In this document: piece by piece, positions 17,337 through 24,734 of the stretch
Layout of the letters: every line of letters starts with the position of its first letter
How positions within the stretch are numbered: the stretch's first letter is position 1
From: CAWAYR01 sp050250875
GTDB taxonomy: Bacteria; Acidobacteriota; Vicinamibacteria; Vicinamibacterales; UBA2999
Reading direction: 5' to 3'
Length of the DNA stretch: 64,000 nucleotides
NCBI GenBank assembly: GCA_050250875.1
Contig: JBFWNV010000001.1
Span: 1,488,001 to 1,552,000 of the forward strand
Translations under genes and position numbers: made by a program
The notes under the pieces: model-generated
Database searches by the model: none
Seen by the model: the letters and a program-made list of their open reading frames with translations, nothing else
Told to the model about the DNA's origin: nothing

Positions 17337-19217
17337 ATGAGGAAGATCGGCGTGATGCTCGTCGTGCTGACCCCCGTCGTCGTCAGCGTCACTCCCTCGG
17401 CGCAAACCGTCGAGGCGTTCGAGCAGCGGATGAAGGCGGCGCGCGTCGAGCCGGCGAATTGGCCTGACAGCGTGCCGAAGTGGCGCCCGCCCGCCGCGCC
17501 CGCGACGGCGGCCCCGTTGCCGCCGCCGTCGCTGACCGAACCTTTCGCCATCGGCGAGGCGCTCTACGACGAAGGCCGGCTCGAGCAGGCGGTGGTGTCC
17601 CTCCTGTCGCTGATGCAGATCGCCATCGCTCCGGCCGCCGGGTCCGGGTTGACGCTCGACGCCGCGGAAGTCCGCACGCTGATCGACATGGGCCGGGAGG
17701 ATCTCGAAGCGTCGGAGGACATCGAGAACCTGCCGCACTCGTTCGCCGATCTGCACCGCGCCGTGGCGGCGCTGCTGCCGGAACTGTCGCTCGACGAACT
17801 CGCCGCGGCCTACACCGGGGCCTACGAGGAACACCCCGACGATCTCGTGGCCAAGGCCATGATGGGCCAGCCCCTCGAGCCGGAGACCCGGCTCACGCGC
17901 ACGCAGATCTGGCTGCTGCTGCTCGACGGCTTCGCGGGGCCGTCCGCCGCCGATGCGCGGTGGGGCACCGCCGACCGGGTGCTGCCCGATCTGCGCCCGC
18001 CGAATCCGCAGTGGAGTGCGGACGAGTGGAAAGAGGTGCTGGCACGGCTGCCGCTCATCGGCGCGGGCCAGATGCTGGCCATGGCCGTGCCCGGCCCGGC
18101 CCGTCAGGGCGCCAACGGACCGGGTGCAAACGTGGAACTCACCGCCCAGCTGCGAGCCAGCGTGCCGGCGCTGGTCTCGCGCCGCAGCGGCAAGACGCTC
18201 GTCGCGCCGCGGAAGGGCACGCTGGCGGGCAAGGCGGTCACGTGGGACGTCGGCGAAGACTCGGTGCTGCATGCGCTGGGAACGGTCCGAACGCCGACCG
18301 GCGCCCCGACGGCGATACCGGCCGACGGCGTCGCCCGTTTCGCGTATCTGCCTGGCGCCGATCCCACGAGCGGCAAGGGCGAGCTGTTCGAAGACGTCGG
18401 GCAGGTGCAGGCGAGCTTCGACGGGTGCGAGCTCGTGAGCGCGGCGTACGACGTGCCGCCGGCGATGTGCGGCTTCGTCGTCGGCGGCCGGCGCCTGCGC
18501 GGCGGTCTGCCGGTCGGGTGGCGAGCGCCCGAGACGCTGGCGATTCGCATCACGAGCTACGCCATCGGCGTCAACTTCGATATCCCGGGCCTCGGAGGCG
18601 GCTCGCGAAATGCCACCGACAAGGTGGAGGGCTGGCTGGCGAAGCGTCCCGACGGCACCTATCGCGGCAGGGTCCAGGCTGAGACCGATGCGCACGTGAT
18701 ACTGCGGGGGACGACGCGGTGCCGGATCAGCTTTGCCCGCGGCACACAGGAGTTGTACGTGATCGGCAGGTCGGTGGCCGGATTCGGCGTGGCCCATCGA
18801 CTCCAGGACTACACATGGACCAAGCCCGGTTCGTCGACCGGCCCGACCATGGCGGCCGAGCCGCCGGACGGCGGCTACCTGTCGCTGGAGTTCTTCCCGG
18901 CCACCGAGCCGGTGATGACCGAGGACGATCCCGACTGCCAGCCGCTGCTGCCCGCGTCGCCCGAGCAGCGAGGCCACGGCGCCACGTACTTCCTGCCCTT
19001 CAACGACGCGCAGTGGACCATTCCCCACGCCGGATACGGCGTCGCGCTGCGCCGCGGCAGCTATACCCGTTACACCGACTCCAGTTCGAAGGATCCGCTC
19101 GCCGACCTGGGGAACGCCAAGGCGAACGCCATCGGCGCGGCGATCAAGAAGGCGCTGAACCTCGAGACGAACACCGAGTGGCTGGTGCGCATCGAGCGCC
19201 GGCCGGCGGCGCCGTGA
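17337..19217 (+). CDS. Large exported protein of unknown function
   Basis: 626 residues. AGGGAGGGCGGG precedes the ATG at 17337, 20 bases after the RCC1 gene. The signal peptide is KIGVMLVVLTPVVVSVTPSAQ. The proline-rich stretch PPAAPATAAPLPPPS follows; residues ~80-240 are helical; the second half is beta-rich with at least six cysteines that could pair (DGCELV, PPAMCGF, TTRCRISF, DPDCQPLLP). No known domain was recognised. The length and cysteine pattern suggest a periplasmic or surface protein. It ends the three-gene operon and a dimeric palindromic repeat begins 14 bases after its stop. Confidence 0.75.
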   Translation: MRKIGVMLVVLTPVVVSVTPSAQTVEAFEQRMKAARVEPANWPDSVPKWRPPAAPATAAPLPPPSLTEPFAIGEALYDEGRLEQAVVSLLSLMQIAIAPAAGSGLTLDAAEVRTLIDMGREDLEASEDIENLPHSFADLHRAVAALLPELSLDELAAAYTGAYEEHPDDLVAKAMMGQPLEPETRLTRTQIWLLLLDGFAGPSAADARWGTADRVLPDLRPPNPQWSADEWKEVLARLPLIGAGQMLAMAVPGPARQGANGPGANVELTAQLRASVPALVSRRSGKTLVAPRKGTLAGKAVTWDVGEDSVLHALGTVRTPTGAPTAIPADGVARFAYLPGADPTSGKGELFEDVGQVQASFDGCELVSAAYDVPPAMCGFVVGGRRLRGGLPVGWRAPETLAIRITSYAIGVNFDIPGLGGGSRNATDKVEGWLAKRPDGTYRGRVQAETDAHVILRGTTRCRISFARGTQELYVIGRSVAGFGVAHRLQDYTWTKPGSSTGPTMAAEPPDGGYLSLEFFPATEPVMTEDDPDCQPLLPASPEQRGHGATYFLPFNDAQWTIPHAGYGVALRRGSYTRYTDSSSKDPLADLGNAKANAIGAAIKKALNLETNTEWLVRIERRPAAP

Positions 19218-19231
19218 CGTCGCGTACTGTA

Positions 19232-19307
19232 CGGGGGTCAGACCCCATTCTGGCCAGGTCCAGAATAGGGGTCTGACCCCTTTCTGGGCGGCGCCAGACT
19301 GGTGGCA
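19232..19307. repeat. Dimeric palindromic repeat, copy 2 (two GGGGTCWGACCCC palindromes)
   Basis: Palindromes GGGGTCAGACCCC (19234-19246) and GGGGTCTGACCCC (19268-19280) are separated by a 21-base spacer containing TTCTGGCCAGG, and followed by TTTCTGGGCGGCGCCAGACT and GGTGGCA. The same order and spacing recur at 35296-35369, with only a few differences over about 75 bases. The element fills the space between the convergent ends of the exported-protein operon and the DUF1835 gene. Confidence 0.85.
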
Positions 19308-19318
19308 GGTTCTGCGAT

Positions 19319-20317
19319 TCAGAGCCGCTCGCGGCGTACCTGTTGCGCGTCGTCGTCCCAACGCCAGACGCCGGCGTGACCCTGCAGGTGCACGCCACCG
19401 ATCCAGCGGTCCACGCCGCACAGCCGCACGCGATCGCGGCGACCGGCCAGGACGTCCTCGCCTGCCGCGGTCAACGCGACGATCCGATCGAGCGGTCCAC
19501 CGCCGTCCGGCGCGTCGACGACGACCAGCGCCGGTGACGAGCGGGCCAGCGCGGCCGCGAGATCGATCAGCGACAGGTCGGTGACGTGCAGCACATCGCC
19601 CGCCTCGGCCATGTGCGGAAAGAGCGTCGCCAGCGTGGTCGGGCCGGGGGCGACCAGCGACAGGAACCGTCGTTCGGTGCGCGACAACCCGTCCCGCGTC
19701 CACGGATACTCCTCGAGCAGCCGGGTGATGGCCGGCGCCAGGTACGGCAGCGCCTCGGTGTCGCCGCGGCGCAGATCGTCGAGCGCCTCGGGCGCGGCGG
19801 CGCGGAACCCGTCCCAGGCATGCGCCGCCAGCGCGTACTGCGCGTGCCGCACCCGCTCGCGCGCGCCGAAGAGCTCGGCGATTTCGGCGGGCGTCAGCTC
19901 GCCGAGGCCTTTGAACTCCGGGCGATGGCGGAAGGTGCCGACGCACACCAGGCTGACGGTCGCCTCCGACGGCAGGCGTTCGCGGATCCACGGCAGCAGC
20001 TGCGCGAGGTTGAGCTGATCGAAGAGGTCGTGCTCGTACCACAGCACCAGCTCGTCGTAGCGATCGTGGGCGGCGATGGCCTCGCGCCACCGGCGCAGGT
20101 CGTTCCGTGGATCGACGCCGTCGGCGCCGTCGCCGGAAAGATGGCGGGCCCGCACCTCGATCAGGTCGTCGTCAGCCAGTCCGCCCGGCACCGGGCCGTC
20201 GTAGAGCGGATCGGCCCACAGCGACGTCGTGCCGGGCAGGTCGGCGGCGTCGATCAGCCGCGTGGTGCAGGTGCCGTTGGCGACGTGGTGCACGCGCGGC
20301 CGGGACGAAGTCGCCAC
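19319..20317 (-). CDS. DUF1835-domain protein
   Basis: 332 residues. It matches the DUF1835 family by its opening (VHHVANGTCTTRLIDAADLPG), WADPLYDGPVP, and the DELVLWYEHDLFDQLNLAQL segment, then the C-terminal winged-helix-like half with LSRTERRFLSL. Members are cytoplasmic, widely spread, and without proven function; the WYEHDLFDQ motif is the most conserved part and looks like a ligand site. It starts 19 bases after the stop of the ABC exporter gene on the same strand, so it likely rides in that operon. I see no signal peptide. Confidence 0.85.
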   Translation of the reverse strand: MATSSRPRVHHVANGTCTTRLIDAADLPGTTSLWADPLYDGPVPGGLADDDLIEVRARHLSGDGADGVDPRNDLRRWREAIAAHDRYDELVLWYEHDLFDQLNLAQLLPWIRERLPSEATVSLVCVGTFRHRPEFKGLGELTPAEIAELFGARERVRHAQYALAAHAWDGFRAAAPEALDDLRRGDTEALPYLAPAITRLLEEYPWTRDGLSRTERRFLSLVAPGPTTLATLFPHMAEAGDVLHVTDLSLIDLAAALARSSPALVVVDAPDGGGPLDRIVALTAAGEDVLAGRRDRVRLCGVDRWIGGVHLQGHAGVWRWDDDAQQVRRERL

Positions 20318-20336
20318 GGCGACATTGTCGCCGAAA

Positions 20337-22139
20337 TCAGCGGTAGGCGGCGGCCTGGATCGCGTAGAGCTGGGCGTACTGGCCGCCGCGGGCCACCAGC
20401 GCCTCGTGGCTGCCGTGCTCGACCACCCGCGCCCCGTCGAGCACGACGATGAGGTCGGCCATCCGCACCGTCGAGAAGCGATGCGAGACCAGCAGCGTGA
20501 TGCGGCCGACGCCGCTGGCGGCTCGCACGGCGGCGGCGTAGCGCTCGAACAGCGCGTGTTCGGTTTCGGCGTCGAGGGCGGCGGTCGGCTCGTCGAGAAT
20601 CAGCACCAGCGGACCGTCGCGCATGAAGCCGCGGGCCAGGGCCAGCTTCTGCCACTGGCCGAAGCTCACCTCCACGCCGCCCGGCCAGGTCGGGCCGAGC
20701 TGCGTGGCCAGTCCGGCGGGCAGCCGCTCGGCCAGATCGGCGGCGCCGGCCCGATCGACCGCGGCGTGCACGGCCGGTTCGTCGTCGCGCCGCGGCAGGT
20801 CGCCGAGTCCCACGGTGTGGCGGGCACGGAACTCGAAGCGGAAGAAGTCCTGGAAGGCCCCGGCCAGGCGGGCCCGCCAGTCGGCCGCCGGCACGCGCGC
20901 CAGATCGGTGCCGTCGACGACGATTCGCCCGCTGGTCGGCAGGTACATCCTGGCGAGCAGCTTGACCAGCGTGGACTTGCCGGCGCCGTTCTCGCCGACG
21001 ATGGCCACCACCGCGCCGGCCGGCAGGTGCAGATCGACGTTGTCGAGCACGAGGCGCGTCGTGCCCGGGTAGGCGAACGACACGCGTTCGAACCGGATGC
21101 CGTCGGTGAGCCGTCCGGGCGCCGGCTGGTCGGCGGTGCCGGCCACGGCGGCGGCGTAGTCCTCGAGCCAGGCCAGGCGCCGCGCCGCGTCGAGCCAGAC
21201 GCCGCGCAGGAAGCCGATCTCGCCGACGGCGGCGCCGACGTAGAACGACAGGCGCGCCCCGGCGGCCAGCGTGAGCAGCACGGCGCCGGTGGGCGCCTGC
21301 AGACCCGCGGTCACGAACGCGATGGCGCCGACGTAGCCGGCGCCGAAGACGGCCCAGGCCAGGGCATGCCACCCGGCGGAGATCCAGCGGGCCGAGGCGA
21401 TCGGCGCGTAGCCGGCGGCCCAGGCGGCCTGGCGCATCCCCGCCACCCGCTCGGCCAGGCCGATGACGCGCACGTCCTTGCCGGGTGACGCCGTCGTCGC
21501 GACCTCGAACAGGTGCCGGGCCCGCCGCCACGACGCGGCCCCGCGCTCGCTGGCCGTGCGTTCGGCGCCCGGCCGCCACGACGAGGTGACGACCGGCGGC
21601 AGCGCGAACAGCAGCAGCGCCGCCAGCGCCGGGTGGATCGCCATCAGCAGCCCGACCGTCACCGCCAGCCGCAGCAGCCAGCCGCAGGTGGAGAACAGCG
21701 ACATGTACATGTGGTCGAGCATGAACACCTGGTTGCGCAGCACGGCGAGGCGATCCAGGTACTCGGGCCGCTCCTGGTGCGCGATGGTGGTGATCGACGC
21801 CAGGATGGTGGCGACGTGCGCCTCGAGGGCGATCGTCACCTTGTCGCGGAAGCGGCGCTGGACGCGCGTGCTCACCGTGAGCAGGAACCAGGTGGCGGTC
21901 GCCGACATCCCGATCGCCAGCGCCGCGGTTCGCACGCGGCCCCAGTCGCCGGCGATCGCGCCGTCGCCGAGCAGCTTGAACCACCAGGCGATGAGCGCAT
22001 CCGGCAGCGCCGCGGTGAGCGCCAGCACGAACGCCGCGACGATGAGGCCGGGTTCGTGGCGATAGCCCAGCCTGCACAGCCGCCACATCGAGGCCAGCGC
22101 CGGCGGCAGCCGATCGGGCGCCTCAGCCGAGGACGTCAT
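20337..22139 (-). CDS. ABC exporter half-transporter (membrane + ATPase), degenerate signature motif
   Basis: 600 residues: six-helix membrane domain (residues ~20-320) fused to an ATPase. Walker A is GENGAGKST (about 383), Walker B LVLILDEPTAALD, H-loop LLVSHRFSTV. The ABC signature reads VSFGQ instead of LSGGQ, while the partner at 22123 has canonical LSGGQ. Such asymmetry is typical of heterodimeric exporters with one weakened nucleotide site. The two genes overlap by 17 bases and should form one exporter. The substrate is unknown; no peptide precursor or modification enzyme lies nearby. The short DUF1835 gene follows in the same direction. Confidence 0.93.
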   Translation of the reverse strand: MTSSAEAPDRLPPALASMWRLCRLGYRHEPGLIVAAFVLALTAALPDALIAWWFKLLGDGAIAGDWGRVRTAALAIGMSATATWFLLTVSTRVQRRFRDKVTIALEAHVATILASITTIAHQERPEYLDRLAVLRNQVFMLDHMYMSLFSTCGWLLRLAVTVGLLMAIHPALAALLLFALPPVVTSSWRPGAERTASERGAASWRRARHLFEVATTASPGKDVRVIGLAERVAGMRQAAWAAGYAPIASARWISAGWHALAWAVFGAGYVGAIAFVTAGLQAPTGAVLLTLAAGARLSFYVGAAVGEIGFLRGVWLDAARRLAWLEDYAAAVAGTADQPAPGRLTDGIRFERVSFAYPGTTRLVLDNVDLHLPAGAVVAIVGENGAGKSTLVKLLARMYLPTSGRIVVDGTDLARVPAADWRARLAGAFQDFFRFEFRARHTVGLGDLPRRDDEPAVHAAVDRAGAADLAERLPAGLATQLGPTWPGGVEVSFGQWQKLALARGFMRDGPLVLILDEPTAALDAETEHALFERYAAAVRAASGVGRITLLVSHRFSTVRMADLIVVLDGARVVEHGSHEALVARGGQYAQLYAIQAAAYR

Positions 22140-23922
22140 ATCGGCGTCCGTCCTCGCCGTCGTCGAAGCGCTGTGCCTGCAGATCGAACATCGTCCGGTA
22201 GCGGCCGCCCAGCGCCATCAGCTCGTCGTGGCGGCCCAGTTCGACGACCCGACCGTGTTCCAGCACGCAGATCCGATCGGCGTGCCGCACCGTGGAGAAG
22301 CGATGCGAGATGAGGATGGTGGTGCAGTGGCGGGTGGCCGCCAGCAGCCGCTCGAAGATCTCGGCCTCGCCGCGTACGTCGAGCTGCGCCGTGGGCTCGT
22401 CGAGCAGCACGACGCCGGCGCCGAGCCGCACCGCGGCCAGCGCCCGCGCCAGGGCCACGCGCTGCCACTGTCCGCCCGACAGGTCGGTACCGCCCTCGTA
22501 GCCGCGCGCCAGCACCGTGTCGAGCCCCGCCAGCGCGGCGCCGCCGGCGTCGTCGAGCGCCGCGCGCACCACCTCGTCGGGCGCGCCGCCCGGGGCGACG
22601 TTGTCGCCGAGCGGCAGCTCGAGCCGCAGGTAGTCCTGGAAGACCGCGGTGAGCCGCGCCCGCCAGGCGGCGATGTCGAGGTCCCGCAGATCGACGCCGT
22701 CCACTTCGATGGCGCCCTCCTGCGGGTCGTAGAGCCGGCACAGCAGCTTGGCCAGCGTGGTCTTGCCGGCGCCGTTCTGGCCGACGATGGCCAGCGACGA
22801 GCCGGCGGGAATCGTCAGATCGAAGTGGTCGAGCACCATCGCGCCGCCGGGGTAGGCGAAGCGCACGTCGCGAAAGCGGATCTCGCGGGCGGGCAGGCCG
22901 GCCGCCGGCCGCTGTCCCGCGGCCAGGTACCCGGCGGCGGCGGTGGCCGGTTCGAGGCGCGTGACGGCGGCAAACGGCGCCGCCGCGCCATCGAGCGCCC
23001 AGTTGAGGCCGCCGAACGCGATCATCGACGCGCCGGCGGCGCACTGCGCGTAGACGACGAGATCGGCGAGCGGCAGCCGACCGGCGGCGGTGGCGTCGGC
23101 CAGGGCCCAGAACACCAGGAGGTTGGCACCGGCCACGATCGCGAGGCACGCCGCGAGCGGACGCTCGCGCAGCCGCGTCGCCTCGTACTGGAGGCGATGG
23201 AGCCGGGCGCGGCGGTCGAGGAAGCCGTCGAGCGTCCAGTCGGCCAGCCCGAACAGCCGCAGCTCCTTGCTGGCCGGGGGATCGACGGCCAGACGGTACA
23301 GGTAGTCCGCATCACGCTGTGCGCCGCGTACCTCCTCGGTCTGGCGATCGCGCCACACCGCGCTCTCGCGCAGCAGCCAGTGCGTGGACAGCCACGCCGC
23401 GGCGAGCAGCAGCGCCGCCCACCACGCAAAGCCGGTGAGGACGGCCGCGGCGGCGAGGCCGCCGACGAGGCCGACCAGGCCCCCGGCGATGAAATCCATC
23501 GAGTACGACAGCGGCGGCCCGGTCATGCCGCGATCGAAATCGCGCGCCACGGTCAGGTCGGTGGCGAGCGACGCGTCCTCGAGGTGGCCCAGGCCGGGCG
23601 GACGCAGGCACGCCGTGGTGAGCCGGTCGTAGAGCCACCCGGCCGTGCGATCGCCCAGGTTGCGGCTCACCGCGGTCTGCAGCGGCGTGATCACCTGGAG
23701 CAGCACGAAGACGACGCCGACCACGGTCAGCGGCGCCGCCAGCGGGTCGCCGCGCTGCACGGCGCCGACGAGCGCGCCCATGGCCAGCGCGAAGATGACC
23801 GGCAGCAGCCCGTGCAGCACGACCACGGTCCACCACAGCGCGGCCAGCGGCCGATCGGCGCGCGGCAGCCCGGCGAAGAGCTGCCATTCGGGTCGGGTGC
23901 GCAGCTGGTCGAGGCTCGTCAT
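22123..23922 (-). CDS. ABC exporter half-transporter (membrane + ATPase), canonical signature
   Basis: 599 residues: six membrane helices in the first ~310 residues (VVLHGLLPVIFALAMGALV, LVGLVGGLAAAAVLTGFAWW and others), then an ATPase with Walker A GQNGAGKTT (about 380), signature LSGGQWQRVALARAL, Walker B GVVLLDEPTAQLD and H-loop ILISHRFSTVRHAD. It is the upstream partner of the gene at 20337, with a 17-base overlap, giving a heterodimer. The extracytoplasmic loops are short, with no peptidase C39 domain, so it is not a bacteriocin-processing type. The substrate could be lipid, drug or peptide. Confidence 0.93.
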   Translation of the reverse strand: MTSLDQLRTRPEWQLFAGLPRADRPLAALWWTVVVLHGLLPVIFALAMGALVGAVQRGDPLAAPLTVVGVVFVLLQVITPLQTAVSRNLGDRTAGWLYDRLTTACLRPPGLGHLEDASLATDLTVARDFDRGMTGPPLSYSMDFIAGGLVGLVGGLAAAAVLTGFAWWAALLLAAAWLSTHWLLRESAVWRDRQTEEVRGAQRDADYLYRLAVDPPASKELRLFGLADWTLDGFLDRRARLHRLQYEATRLRERPLAACLAIVAGANLLVFWALADATAAGRLPLADLVVYAQCAAGASMIAFGGLNWALDGAAAPFAAVTRLEPATAAAGYLAAGQRPAAGLPAREIRFRDVRFAYPGGAMVLDHFDLTIPAGSSLAIVGQNGAGKTTLAKLLCRLYDPQEGAIEVDGVDLRDLDIAAWRARLTAVFQDYLRLELPLGDNVAPGGAPDEVVRAALDDAGGAALAGLDTVLARGYEGGTDLSGGQWQRVALARALAAVRLGAGVVLLDEPTAQLDVRGEAEIFERLLAATRHCTTILISHRFSTVRHADRICVLEHGRVVELGRHDELMALGGRYRTMFDLQAQRFDDGEDGRRYDVLG

Positions 23923-24016
23923 ACGGGGATCGCGGCCGATTCTCGCTCAACCGCGCGGCCCTGGATTGTAGGAATGTGGCGCGCGGCCACGGCCGCGGCC
24001 TTGCCGCCATCCGCCT

Positions 24017-24080
24017 CTACCCGGTTCTGAGCGCCTGGATGACGTCCACACGCGAGGCTCGCGCCGCCGGCCGGCGCCGC
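24017..24080 (-). pseudogene. 3' remnant of an ADOP-type permease gene
   Basis: On the minus strand these bases read RPAARASRVDVIQALRTG then stop. The intact ADOP gene at 24735 ends PAARASRVDVMQALRTE then stop, so the match runs right to the stop, and the surrounding DNA is also nearly identical (cgcgaggctcgcgccgccgg shared). The upstream permease body is missing: its place is taken by the exported-protein gene, whose stop at 24081-24083 directly abuts the remnant. This looks like the scar of a deletion or replacement in a tandem permease array. Confidence 0.7.
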
Positions 24081-24641
24081 TCAGCGCGCGCCGAGCAGCT
24101 TGTTGATGCGCTCGATCGACGCCTGATTCGCCAGCACGAACTTCACGTTCTCGCCGGCCGCACCCGGCGGCACCGGCATGCCCGAGCCCTGCAGCCCGCC
24201 GATCATCGCCGCCTGCACCGCGGTGACCATGAACTTGGCCATGTCGCGCGGGGCCATGACGGCCGACTTGAGCGCCGCCGCCATCGCCGGCTGTTTCGAG
24301 AGTTGTGCCGACATCTCCGCCAGCGAGCCGCCGTTGATGCCCAGATCGATCGGGTCGCTGCCGACCACCGTCTGCAGATCGTCGAGCCGCTTCTGCTCGG
24401 CCTCGGTCAGATCGTCCTTCGCCTCGAGGACGGCGATCTCGCGCTGGGCGTCGAGCTTGCGCTTCATCGCCGGATTCCTGGTGATGTTGGCGTCGAACGC
24501 CGTCGCGACGGCCTCTACCCTGGTGAGAATCTCGGGGGTGAGGCGGTACTGCATCAACTCCCGATCGTCGGCCGATTGCCCGCCGGCTTCGAGTGACACC
24601 ACCAACACGGCGATTGCCGCCAGCCGCACCAGCCACGCCAT
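24081..24641 (-). CDS. Exported helical protein of unknown function
   Basis: 186 residues with a signal peptide (LVRLAAIAVLVVSLEAGGQS). The rest is predicted mostly helical: a Glu/Lys/Asp-rich middle (AQREIAVLEAKDDLTEAEQK) and a Met-rich segment DMAKFMVTAVQAAMIGGLQG. No domain was recognised. Residues PDxxxL-type spacing and a FDANITRNPAMKRKL stretch could suit a small chaperone or a metal-binding helical bundle, but this is guesswork. Its stop touches the ADOP remnant (24017-24080) and the ADOP at 24735 lies 93 bases upstream on the same strand, so it may be read through from the permease operon. Confidence 0.7.
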   Translation of the reverse strand: MAWLVRLAAIAVLVVSLEAGGQSADDRELMQYRLTPEILTRVEAVATAFDANITRNPAMKRKLDAQREIAVLEAKDDLTEAEQKRLDDLQTVVGSDPIDLGINGGSLAEMSAQLSKQPAMAAALKSAVMAPRDMAKFMVTAVQAAMIGGLQGSGMPVPPGAAGENVKFVLANQASIERINKLLGAR

Positions 24642-24734
24642 ACGTCCCCCCTTTCGAGAGCCGTTGCCGAGGCCGCACGATACACGATTCGCACCGCGGC
24701 GCGGCGGTCGTCGACGGGGGCGCCTGACCTCGCT

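Noticed and set aside
16563..20090. Minus-strand open frame of more than 1100 codons crossing the repeat at 19.2 kb
   Set aside because: It is antisense to two good exported-protein genes and reads through the palindromic repeat. No domain is visible.
20337..23922. Bacteriocin or lasso-peptide export cluster
   Set aside because: No precursor peptide, maturation enzyme or peptidase domain was found nearby.
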